Shown piece by piece: positions 17,601-27,000 of a stretch of 64,000 bases of DNA. A program made the translations under genes and the position numbers. Source of the stretch: Chitinophaga sp. Ak27 (GTDB lineage: Bacteria > Bacteroidota > Bacteroidia > Chitinophagales > Chitinophagaceae); NCBI RefSeq assembly GCF_012726295.1, contig NZ_JABAOB010000012.1, positions 124,001-188,000 on the forward strand, written 5' to 3'. The notes beneath the pieces are model-generated. The model was not told the DNA's origin, ran no database searches, and saw nothing but the letters and a program-made list of their open reading frames with translations. How positions within the stretch are numbered: position 1 is the first letter of the stretch; every line of letters begins with the position of its first letter.

Positions 17601-20600
17601 TATCGTATTCGACAGTCTTACTATAGACGCCACCAACGGCGACTATGGATATGGCGTACAACTGCTGAACAACGCTGATAGCAACAAAATCACCCGTTGC
17701 ACCATCCTGACAGATACCGAAGGCACCTATTACGAATATGCGGGTATTGTGGTAAATGGCAGTGAATCCAGTCCTAATAGCGGTACCAATAATGGTTGTG
17801 ATGGTAATATCTTCTCAAAAAATACTATCACCGGGGGATACTATGGTATTACGATCTATGCTGAAACGGCCTCACCGGCTACCCGCAACACCGTCAGCAA
17901 TAATACCATCAAAGAGTTTTATGAAACAGGTATCTCTCTAACCTATACTACCAACACCCTGGCAGACCACAACGATATTTCCAGGCCAGGACGTACCAAT
18001 AACAGCTATTCTGTGTACGGCATCAGCGTAGAAAGTAAATCGGCGGATGTAGTAGTAAGCAATAACCGCATCCACAACATGCTCGGTGGTTCGCCTACTT
18101 CCACCTCTTCTGCATACGGAATTGAGTTTTCGTATGCAGATGCCACTGCTACCAATCCTGCCAAAGTTTTCAACAACGTGGTATATGATTTCCGCGGACA
18201 AGGTACGCAGTACGGTTTCTCTAACTACAGCGCCGATTACATTTACTACTATCACAACACCATTGTGCTGAACGATAGTCAAAATACGTCGTCCAGTACC
18301 ACCACCGGCTTATACCAGTCAGGTACTGCTACCGGTATACAGTTCTTCGATAATATACTCGACATCAGCAGGGCTGGTAAAGGCAACAGAACGGGTGTGA
18401 GTATTGGTACCAGCACTGTAATGACATCCAACTACAATGACATCTTTGTAAAAAGTGATTTCAATACCGCCTATACCGGCGTGGCAGGTTCCAACTACGT
18501 TACCCTCGCAGCATGGACAACCGGCACCAAACTGGATAGCAATTCACTGGCTGTTCCGCCTGTATTTGCAGATCCTGTTGCCGGTAACTTTGCCCCGGTA
18601 ATATCTCCCCTCGACAACACCGGTAAATCAGTAGGTATTACCACAGATATCGTGGGTACAAGCAGAAGTACTACCAAACCAGATATGGGCGCTTATGAAA
18701 TAAGCGTGCCTAATTGCAGCAAGCCGGTGGTGCCGGGTACTTCAACGGTGTTCCCGCTTACCCCGGTATGTATGGGCACCAGCATTAAACTGGACCTGGC
18801 GGGCAATAGTACCGGTGGTACCCAAACCTATCAGTGGCAACGTTCAACTTCTGCTGCCGGTCCATGGGTAAACGCCAGCGATACGCAATACGTGAGCGTA
18901 TTTAATACCATCATAGGTATTGAAAACTACTATCGCTGCCGGATTATATGCGGCGGTACAGACACGGCTTATTCCACTACCGTAAAGGCTAACCTGAATC
19001 CGCCATTGCTGGCTGGTGTGTATACTATTAACCCGGCATTACCTACCAGTACTATCAACTTCCAGTCGTTCAGCAGCGCTGTATCCAAGCTGGAATGCGG
19101 TATAGCCGGTCCTGTTACCTTCCTGGCAAAAGCAGGTACCTACACCGAGCAAATTACCATGCATCATATCCCGGGAGCATCTGCTGTGAACAGGGTTACC
19201 TTTAGCAGCGAAGCAGGTAATGCTACTGCGGTAACACTTACCTATGCCGGTACTAGCGCACTGAACTATGTACTGAAGCTGGATAGCGTGGACTATGTTA
19301 CCTGGAGAGCGATCACTATTAAACCAGCAGGCACCACTAATGCAAGAGGCGTGGTATATACCAACACATCGTCTTACGACAGCATCAGCGCCTGTATCAT
19401 TCCTTTACCGGTTACTACCAGCACAGGAACGACCGTGAGCGGCGTATACGGCGACGAATGTACCGGTGTCGGCAACGTGATCAGTGGCAATGCCATCAGT
19501 AACGGATCTAATGGCATCTACTGGTCTGGCGCTTACAGCTCTGTTACGCCAGGCCTGGTACTGGACAGCAACAAACTGGATCAGTCGTATGTAAACGGTA
19601 TCTATGCCGAATATACTGACAGCCTGATGATTCAGCGCAACCAGGTGAGTATGAGCGGCAACCTCGCCTCCGACGCTTATGGCATCCATGCAGATAATAC
19701 CAACGGATATATTATTTCCGGCAACAAACTTACTATCAACAATACCACCGACGACATCCACGGCATCTACCTGGAAAATGCAGATGCTAATGCAGGTATA
19801 AAAGGACTGGTATCCGGTAACCGGATCATTACAAGAGGAAATATCACCGGGGACGTGCGCGGCCTGGAACTTTACCAGGTTGATGCTGCCACTATTTCCA
19901 ACAACGTAATCAGCGTGAAGGCCAGTGGTACCAATGCATATGGCATTTACAGCGGAAGCAGCTCCAATCTCAATTACTATAACAATTCGGTGCTGAACAG
20001 TGGAGTTACCACGGGCGACAACTACGCCGCTTACTTCAGTCATACCTCCACCTACTATGGCAATGTGAAGATCAAAAACAACATCTTTGCATCAGACACC
20101 AGCGGCGTGGCGATGTATGTAGCCAACCCGCTTTACCTGAAAAGCGACTACAATACGCTGTATACAAAAGGTACCGTACTCGTAAAACAGGCAACACCTG
20201 CGGGCAGCTATGCTACGCTGCATGACTATATCAGCGCAGATACCCTTGATATCAACTCAATTGTTTACAAACCTGCTTTTGTAAATGATACCACGCTGCA
20301 ACCTGCCATTGCCAACCCTGAAGTATGGGCCATCCACGGCCGTGGTGTGCAGATAGAAGGCAACGATAAAGATATCAACGGTGCATTCAGACCGGTTAAA
20401 CTGACCGATGGCGTACCGGATATGGGCGCTTATGAGTTCCTGCCAACAGCGGTACCACCGGTGTTACCCGCCTTCCCCGCCACACCGGCGCCAGGCGTAA
20501 CACAAACATTTATGTTTGGTACGGATACGGTTACAAAAATCACCTGGAATCCGGGTACTGCCATCCCCACCAATATAGCAGTAAGACGTTACTCCGGTAT

Positions 20601-23600
20601 TAAGCCGCCTAACCTGGCTAACGGAACCGCACATATGTATTTTTATACAGATGTGGATGTAACACCTGCCAACGGTCAATACAATTTTAATATCGATCAG
20701 TTCTATCTCGATCCATGGCAAGGATTTATCAGGCGTCAGAAAGACATCCGGATGGGCCGTACTGACAATGCCAATACCTGGATAGTCGATTCACTAAGCC
20801 GTGTATACGATATCCCGAACGTGATCAGGGATAGCTCGCTGCACTTCTTGGATAAATTTACCGGGTTGAATGGCGGCGCCAACAATACACAATTGTTACA
20901 ACCAGCCGATAGTTCCAACAGGGGTACCCGGTTTTGGGTAGGCTATGGCCATCACCAGTTCTTTTCCGGCGATAACTCGCAGAACATGGTATTGTACCTC
21001 AATGCACAAGATTCTGCCAATGTTACCGTCCGTATCAATGGTACCAGCTGGGAACGTATATATCATATTCCATCCAATAAAACCATCACTACGGAGATTA
21101 TACCAAAGAACGGACTCAATGATGCCCGCCTCATAGAGGAAGGTTTGTCCGATAAAGGCATCAGTATAGAAAGTGATGTGCCCATTGTTGCCTATGCACA
21201 TATCTATGGCAGCGCTTCTTCCGGGGCCACCATGCTATTGCCCGTAGGTACTTATGGATATGAATATGCCACCTTATCATCTAGGCAGAACTACAGTACC
21301 GACACCTATTCCTGGTTTTATGTGATCGCCGATTATGACAATACCAAAGTAGAAATTACACCTTCGGTGCCAACATTGGCCGGCAAGCCAGCCAATACAA
21401 CATTCACCGTTACACTGAATAAAGGAGAAGTTTACCAGGTATTGGGTGCTATGATGCCAGGTGGTGGCAGCGAAGGATATGATCTGTCGGGCAGCCGGGT
21501 AAGATCAGTGATCAACGAAGATGGCAAATGTTACCCGATGGCCGTATTCTCCGGCAGCAGCCGTACCGGTATCGGTTGTGGCGGAGAAACGGGCAGCTCA
21601 GGCGACAACCTGATCCAGCAAAACTTCCCGTCACAGGCATGGGGTAGAAAGTACCTCACCGCACCTACTTCTAACAGCAGCAGCGCCAGCTCCTTTATGA
21701 GCAATATATACCGCGTGCTGGTGAAAGACCCTGCAACCCAGGTAAAAGTAAATGGCATGGCGTTAACAGGTTTGATCAATAACCGGTTCTACCAGTTTGA
21801 AAGCAATACCGCTGACAATATCGAGGCTAATCAGCCTATCATGGTAGCCCAGTATATGTCGTCCAGCGGAAGCTGCGCCAATACCAACGGCGACGGCGAT
21901 CCGGAAATGATCTATCTGAGCCCCGTAGAACAGGGTATCAAAAAAGTAGGGTTGTACCGCAATACACAGGAGGCTATCACCATCAATTACCTGACCCTTA
22001 TAATACCAACAGGCGGCGTGTCTTCCCTGCTGATCGATGGCAGCGCTACCTTCGACCATTCTTATCCGCATCCTAATGCCACAGGGTATACGGTAGTAGT
22101 GAAACGCTGGCCGGCTGCACCGGCCCAGTGTACCGTTACCAGCGACTCTGCGTTTACTGCTATTACCTATGGCCTTGGAAGTGTAGAAAGCTACGGTTAC
22201 AATGCCGGTACTTTGGTGAAAAATCTGAACATCCTGCCTTCATTCAACAACGTAATGAATAACAGCGGTCAGAATAACACTTATACCTGTGCTAAAACAC
22301 CGTTCCGCTTCTCTATGCTGATACCGGTGAAACCCACCAGCATCACCTGGAGATTCAGCCAGGTAGCCAGCCTGGCCCCTAATAAAGACATAGTGCAGAA
22401 CAACCCGGTACCGGTAGATTCTATGGTCAGCAATGAGCGTAAATACTATCGCTTCACCGTACCAGCAGATTACATCTTCAGTAAACCAGGCATGTACGAT
22501 GTACCTATCCTGATTTCACATCCCGATATAGAAAGTTGCAGCAATAGCTTTGAAAGCATCCTGCAGATCAAAGTGATTCCTGCTCCCGTGGTGAATTTCA
22601 GTGTTGACTACACCGGGTGCTTAAATGATGGCGCCCTCTTCAAGGGAACCGCTACCACCAGTAACGGTGTGGCTATCAGCAGCTGGACATGGAACTTCGG
22701 GGACTCTACTTTGGGCACCGCAAAAGATACCCTGAAACACTACAGGTATCCAGGCATAAAACAGGTAAAACTGAGCATTGTAGCGGCTGAAGGCTGCGTA
22801 GGCGATACCACCAAAGAAGTGGAAGTATATGCTCCTGCCGTTGCTCAGATTGTAAAAGACTCCATGACGGTTTGCAGTGGCACTAACGTGACCTTGTCTG
22901 CCAAAAATCCGGAACCCGGCGTATTGTATAACTGGTACGATGCACCAGTAGCAGGTAACCTGTTATATACCGGAAGCGACTATACAATTAATAATATCGC
23001 GGCCGATGGTACCTACTATCTTGAAACGCTTACCCACGGTTGCCCTGGCGCCTTCCGCGCCAAAGCCGTCGTGCATGTGTTGCCGGTACTTGCTACGCCG
23101 GTAGTAACGGTCGACAGCGTAGGTGTGAATATGGTCCGGTTCAAATGGAAGGCAATCGCCAACGCCACCGGTTATGAGGTATCTGTTGATGGCGGCACCA
23201 CCTGGACCCTGCCTTCATCCGGCAGGGAAGGACTGGTACACATTATAAATGGCTTACAACCGGTGCAGACCGTGAAACTGATCGTGCGTGCAAAGGGCTG
23301 CGAAGACAAGGAATCATTACCTGCGGAAGGTAAAACGTTACCTGACGGCATCTATATTCCAAATACGTTTACGCCCAACAATGATGGTAAAAATGATGTG
23401 CTGCTGGTATATGGCTATATCATCAAACAAATGCACATGACCATTTTTGACCAGTGGGGCGAAAAAGTATTCGAATCCAATAACCAGACAACGGGCTGGG
23501 ATGGTCAATACAAAGGCAAAGCATTGCCTTCCGGTGTGTACATCTATGTATGTCATCTTACCCTAACCGATGGAAGTAAAACAGAAAAGAAAGGAGTTAT

Positions 23601-23616
23601 TAACCTGATCCGTTAA
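14689..23616 (+). CDS. Giant T9SS type B surface protein with three beta-helix modules
   Basis: The 2975-residue protein has a signal peptide (about 1-28), a beta-rich N-terminal domain (30-220) and an Ig-like linker (from about 227). Three homologous right-handed parallel beta-helix modules follow (about 318-780, 875-1340, 1440-1918), each entered by TINxxxPxxxTNFxSF and closed by PDMGAYE, with Cys-containing Ig-like linkers between them. Next come an IgGFc-binding-like region (about 2078-2505, FWVGYGHHQFF), a PKD domain (SSWTWNFGDS, about 2667), another Ig-like domain and a gliding-motility-type C-terminal sorting domain (from about 2888, IPNTFTPNNDGKNDVL). It should be exported by the Sec system and T9SS and held at the cell surface. 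Beta-helices suggest glycan binding or cleavage, but I see no certain catalytic site. The PorP/SprF genes downstream are likely its anchor. Confidence 0.9.
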   Translation: MRNCTVRYLYKTTLLIGVLLMLVARLSAQTDISIGNSTSGNSNLGYPCPLQDYYEGSRAQFLYRASELHSAGMAAGVISGLKFNVLNLNATDTVEQYTIKIGVTSDTTLSSTSWITVSNQVYGPVNYLPKTGINIFSFSSNFFWNGTDNIVVEICNGAPDSDTRTTYTHNPEIPFTTGLSFNGSHTYRTDGLNYLCGTTNTSNTGTMTTRPDIKFSWTPAAACTGTPTAGTATANPATVCMNGQVVVTLSGTTVASGIHYQWQSSPNNSTWTDIPNDTTNRLETTQTATTWYRCKVTCTATNATAISSSATVTSPLAVSGTFTINKALPTGGTNFASFNDAYNSIKCGINGPVIFNVAAGGSAYNEQLLISPVPGASAANTITFNGNGDTLTYSGTSASPAVIKLSDADYFTFNNLVIKPTGTSNGWGVHLTSDADYNNIRNCTFLLDTTSSSTSNAGIVISNSTSATATGEAKCDFNTFADNNINGGYYGIVLTGSNTFANGNNKIINNKISNFYSYGIYVTGSFNTLIEANIISRPTRSNVTSFYGIYFTNLSTKANITRNIIRNPFGGAPNSTSTAYGIYFSSTDALSQLENVVSNNLLHNFTGKGDVYGIYNSGSDNVWYYHNTIALDGVSTTSATYTTRGFYQTSKADGIEFVNNLISITRTGGGNKYCVYFSATNGTIHANRNDYYLAAAGGANNVGYYGANNASLLDWQTASKQDSNSVSSNPLFVAVSSGNYQPANASIDNKGTPVNITVDINNATRSTTTPDIGAYEFTPGPCVTPPLGGNAQVSPSVICVNRKVSLTLTDNTIGLGQTYQWQRSATATGTYTPIGGLLTNPDTVIMAVTTSWYRVAVTCSGNTAYSQPILLTVNQAFPAGSYTINKNIPASATNFISFNAAKAAMECGIQGPVVMNVAPASGPYLEQLVLDSIAGTSAVNTITFNGNGNTIKFAPADGNERAVIKLRGADHIVFDSLTIDATNGDYGYGVQLLNNADSNKITRCTILTDTEGTYYEYAGIVVNGSESSPNSGTNNGCDGNIFSKNTITGGYYGITIYAETASPATRNTVSNNTIKEFYETGISLTYTTNTLADHNDISRPGRTNNSYSVYGISVESKSADVVVSNNRIHNMLGGSPTSTSSAYGIEFSYADATATNPAKVFNNVVYDFRGQGTQYGFSNYSADYIYYYHNTIVLNDSQNTSSSTTTGLYQSGTATGIQFFDNILDISRAGKGNRTGVSIGTSTVMTSNYNDIFVKSDFNTAYTGVAGSNYVTLAAWTTGTKLDSNSLAVPPVFADPVAGNFAPVISPLDNTGKSVGITTDIVGTSRSTTKPDMGAYEISVPNCSKPVVPGTSTVFPLTPVCMGTSIKLDLAGNSTGGTQTYQWQRSTSAAGPWVNASDTQYVSVFNTIIGIENYYRCRIICGGTDTAYSTTVKANLNPPLLAGVYTINPALPTSTINFQSFSSAVSKLECGIAGPVTFLAKAGTYTEQITMHHIPGASAVNRVTFSSEAGNATAVTLTYAGTSALNYVLKLDSVDYVTWRAITIKPAGTTNARGVVYTNTSSYDSISACIIPLPVTTSTGTTVSGVYGDECTGVGNVISGNAISNGSNGIYWSGAYSSVTPGLVLDSNKLDQSYVNGIYAEYTDSLMIQRNQVSMSGNLASDAYGIHADNTNGYIISGNKLTINNTTDDIHGIYLENADANAGIKGLVSGNRIITRGNITGDVRGLELYQVDAATISNNVISVKASGTNAYGIYSGSSSNLNYYNNSVLNSGVTTGDNYAAYFSHTSTYYGNVKIKNNIFASDTSGVAMYVANPLYLKSDYNTLYTKGTVLVKQATPAGSYATLHDYISADTLDINSIVYKPAFVNDTTLQPAIANPEVWAIHGRGVQIEGNDKDINGAFRPVKLTDGVPDMGAYEFLPTAVPPVLPAFPATPAPGVTQTFMFGTDTVTKITWNPGTAIPTNIAVRRYSGIKPPNLANGTAHMYFYTDVDVTPANGQYNFNIDQFYLDPWQGFIRRQKDIRMGRTDNANTWIVDSLSRVYDIPNVIRDSSLHFLDKFTGLNGGANNTQLLQPADSSNRGTRFWVGYGHHQFFSGDNSQNMVLYLNAQDSANVTVRINGTSWERIYHIPSNKTITTEIIPKNGLNDARLIEEGLSDKGISIESDVPIVAYAHIYGSASSGATMLLPVGTYGYEYATLSSRQNYSTDTYSWFYVIADYDNTKVEITPSVPTLAGKPANTTFTVTLNKGEVYQVLGAMMPGGGSEGYDLSGSRVRSVINEDGKCYPMAVFSGSSRTGIGCGGETGSSGDNLIQQNFPSQAWGRKYLTAPTSNSSSASSFMSNIYRVLVKDPATQVKVNGMALTGLINNRFYQFESNTADNIEANQPIMVAQYMSSSGSCANTNGDGDPEMIYLSPVEQGIKKVGLYRNTQEAITINYLTLIIPTGGVSSLLIDGSATFDHSYPHPNATGYTVVVKRWPAAPAQCTVTSDSAFTAITYGLGSVESYGYNAGTLVKNLNILPSFNNVMNNSGQNNTYTCAKTPFRFSMLIPVKPTSITWRFSQVASLAPNKDIVQNNPVPVDSMVSNERKYYRFTVPADYIFSKPGMYDVPILISHPDIESCSNSFESILQIKVIPAPVVNFSVDYTGCLNDGALFKGTATTSNGVAISSWTWNFGDSTLGTAKDTLKHYRYPGIKQVKLSIVAAEGCVGDTTKEVEVYAPAVAQIVKDSMTVCSGTNVTLSAKNPEPGVLYNWYDAPVAGNLLYTGSDYTINNIAADGTYYLETLTHGCPGAFRAKAVVHVLPVLATPVVTVDSVGVNMVRFKWKAIANATGYEVSVDGGTTWTLPSSGREGLVHIINGLQPVQTVKLIVRAKGCEDKESLPAEGKTLPDGIYIPNTFTPNNDGKNDVLLVYGYIIKQMHMTIFDQWGEKVFESNNQTTGWDGQYKGKALPSGVYIYVCHLTLTDGSKTEKKGVINLIR
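15640..17030 (+). repeat. Beta-helix module 1 of the giant surface protein
   Basis: This codes for about 463 residues, from GTFTINKALPTGGTNFASFN to TTPDIGAYEF. It contains short turns rich in NNxI and YGIY, typical of NosD/PbH1 repeats. It is homologous to the two modules that follow; DNA divergence shows an old duplication. Confidence 0.8.
17310..18715 (+). repeat. Beta-helix module 2 of the giant surface protein
   Basis: This codes for about 468 residues, from GSYTINKNIPASATNFISFN to KPDMGAYEIS. It has the same entry motif, a GPVVMNVAPASGPYLEQL core strand and the same closing motif as module 1. Confidence 0.8.
19010..20440 (+). repeat. Beta-helix module 3 of the giant surface protein
   Basis: This codes for about 477 residues, from GVYTINPALPTSTINFQSFS to VPDMGAYEFL. 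It is the most divergent copy in its middle but keeps both boundary motifs and CGIAGPVTF. Confidence 0.78.
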
Positions 23617-23626
23617 AAGCAGTTGT

Positions 23627-23980
23627 ATGAAAACAATCAGCATAGCAAAACTGTCGCTTGCCGCAGGATGTATGATGATGTTGCATTGGCCTCGCGCCAA
23701 TGCAACCATCCTGCCTCCCCAGGAAATAGACAGTATCGTAGGCAACGGCAGATCAGTGCTCGTATATCCGAACCCGGTAATGGCATCCTTGAATATACAG
23801 TCGCACAAACCCATTCAGCAACTGATACTGTACGCCATGGACGGCAGAACCATAAAAAAAGTGGCCACCTGCGGCAAACGTAACCAGCTGTATGTGCAGG
23901 ATATAAAAAACGGAGCATATATGCTGAACACCATCTTTGAAGATGGTACCCGGACGTCGAAGATGATCATCAAGCAGTAA
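23627..23980 (+). CDS. Tiny T9SS type A sorting-domain protein
   Basis: The 117-residue protein has a signal peptide (about 1-27), a linker of about 20 residues (LPPQEIDSIVGNGRSV) and then a complete type A T9SS C-terminal domain (about 45-117: VYPNPVMASLNIQ, LILYAMDGRTIKK, ending SKMIIKQ). There is almost no cargo in front of the sorting domain. It lies 10 bases behind the giant gene and about 27 before the next surface-protein gene, so it belongs to the same transcript. It could be a small surface peptide, a chaperone-like adaptor, or a trimmed remnant of a larger protein. Confidence 0.85.
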   Translation: MKTISIAKLSLAAGCMMMLHWPRANATILPPQEIDSIVGNGRSVLVYPNPVMASLNIQSHKPIQQLILYAMDGRTIKKVATCGKRNQLYVQDIKNGAYMLNTIFEDGTRTSKMIIKQ

Positions 23981-24007
23981 TCATTTCAATATGAAAAATT
24001 GAAGCAG

Positions 24008-27000
24008 ATGTCAACCAAGCTAATATATTACAAAGCACTTTTGATTGCCATATCCCTGAGCCTGTTTCAGTTCGTAGCCACTGTTGCATACGCCCAGAAT
24101 CTTTCCAACAAAGGGAAAGACTTCTGGGTGGGCTACGGACACCACCAGTTCATGGAAATGGGTCAAAGCAACAGCCAGGAAATGATCCTGTACCTCAGTG
24201 CTGAACAACCGGCTACGGTCACCGTTAGCATCACCGGTACTACCTGGACACGAACTTACAACATCCCGGCCAATACCGTGATTGCATCGGACCTGATTCC
24301 AAAATCAGGCGCCATTGATGCCAGGCTTTATTCCCTCCCCCCGTCTTTTGGCGGCACCGGTGGGGAAGGTATTTTTACCGGTAAGTCTATCCACATACAA
24401 AGTAATGTACCCATCGTAGCCTATGCGCATATCTATGGCAGCGCCTCTTCCGGCGCTACTATGCTTATGCCGGAAGAAACCTGGGGCTATTCCTATATTT
24501 CAGTCAACAGTATGCAGAACTATGCAGACGACTGTTTTTCCTGGATGTTTGTGATTGCCAACCAGAATAATACCGTGGTGGAAATAACCCCTTCGGTGCT
24601 GACCCGTAATGGCCGCCCCGCAGGTGTACCTTTTACGGTTACACTGAACCGGGGCGATATTTACCAGCTGGTAGGCGCTTCACTTGGTGGCGGCGTTGGG
24701 CGGCAGTTGACGGGTACCACTATCAAGTCTATCGGCAACCCCATGGGGCAATGTTACCCCGTAGCGGTATTTTCCGGCAGCAGTCGTACCGCTATCACCT
24801 GTAACAACAGCAGCAGCAGCGGCGATAATAATATCCAGCAGATCTTTCCTTTCCAGGCATGGGGTAAACGTTACCTGACAGCGCCTACTTCAGAAGACGA
24901 TATACCCTCTGCCCTACAGTATAATATCTACAAAGTAGCGGTAAAAGACCCTACTACTGTAGTAAAACGAAACGGCGTTATCCTCACCGGCCTGATCGCC
25001 AATTCATACTACGAGTTTGTCAGCAATACGGCCGATTATATTGAATCCAATAAACCTGTGCTGGTAGCACAGTTTATGTCGTCGTCAGGCGCCTGTGGTA
25101 ACAACAGCGGACTTGGCGATCCGGAGATGGTATACTTAAGCCCGGTAGAACAGGCCATTAAAAGAATAGGGTTTTACCGAAACGACCGGGAATTCATAGA
25201 AACTAACTATCTCACAATGATTATCCCTACGGCAGGCCTGACCTCCCTGCGCATAGATGGCAGCCCCCTATATGACTTCGCTTACCCTCACCCTAACCTC
25301 AACGGTTACACGGTAGTAATAAAGCGATGGCCTGCTGCTCCCGCGCAGTGTATTGTAAGCAGCGACTCCGCATTTACCGCCGTTACCTATGGTTTGGGTA
25401 GCGTGGAAAGCTATGGCTACAACGCCGGTACACTGATTAACAACCTCAACGCAGTGGGATCTATCCATAACAGCTATGACACCTCTAAAACATCCAATGA
25501 CTTCACCTGTACCAATACACCGGTAGAGCTGTCCATTTTAATGGCTTATAAACCCACCAAAATGGTGTGGAAGCTCAGCTCTCTCGGCACTGTTATTACA
25601 CCGAATACAGATGTAACGGTGAATGCGCCGGTAAGCACCGGCACAGTGCTGATCAATGGCATTACCTACTATAAGTACTCCTTGCCTGGCTCCTACCAGT
25701 TCAGCACTATCGGGGAATATGATATCCCGGTAATGTCGACACATCCCAGCATCGAAAACTGTAACAACACAGAAAAAGTAGGCTTTACTATATTAGTGAA
25801 AGGCAAGCCCCGTGCGGTGATGACTTATGCGCATACAGGTTGTACGCTGGACACTGTATATTTTAAGGGAGATACCAGCCTGAAAGATCCATTGATTGAC
25901 CGCTGGAACTGGGAATTCCCGGGGGCGGTAAAAGACAGCGGCATACAGGTAGGCAAAGTATTCCCGGTAGGCAATGCAGCCATAAAACTGACCGTTATAT
26001 CAAAGGATGGTTGTGTGGGAGACACCGCCTTCCAGGTGGCTACCGTAGCTAAGCCCATAGCAACATTCACTACAGATGCAGCTATGCTCTGCGAAGCTGG
26101 TGTATTGAAAATTACCGACAACTCGACATACGGCGGCACCGCTCCCCTGAAATCGTGGTACTGGAATTTTGGCAACGACTCTGTATTAACAGCCACTACC
26201 AACGCCACACAAACGATTACCTACAAAGATCATAATACCTATACCATAAAGCATGTAGTAAAAGTCAGCGAGTTGTGTGTAAGCGATACCGTGTCCAAAA
26301 CAATAACGGTATATGCCAAACCCACACCATTGTTCAGCTACCCGGGCGACTGCCTGCCTGTTGGAGGTTTGGTACAGTTTAGCAGCGGCGCCACAGTACC
26401 GGATGCGCAAACGCTGACTGCGCATGCCTGGAATTTCGGAGATGCCAATGCAACAGCAACAAATCCGAATACGTCTGTACTGAAAGATCCCACACACGCC
26501 TATACGAAGTTCGGTACCTATTCCATTAAATATAGTGTTACCACAGATAAAGGCTGTACAAAAGATACCACGGTAACGGCTACCTTTAAACTAAAACCGC
26601 AGTTGGCGTACGCGACACTGACCGGCGTTTGTGTAAATACGCCGGGTACAGTAGCCATCGGTAAGGCTACCATCCAGAATGGCGTAACCGGAAAGGGCTA
26701 CTACCGCGGGCCAGCCACCGATTCAAGTGGCAACTTTACGCCTGCTATTGCCGGCGAGGGCACACACACCATCTGGTATATATTTAACACCGATAGCGGT
26801 TGTGCAGATTCCATCTCCACCACCATCCCAGTATATCCTAAACCTACTGCGGCCTTTACCACCGCCGCGGATCTGTGCCTGGGTCAAAACACCACCTTCA
26901 CCGACCAGTCTACTATTTCCACCGGCAGTATTACCAATTGGAAATGGGACCTGGCAAACGGTACACAAAAAAACAACACCAATAACAATCCGTTTACCAT

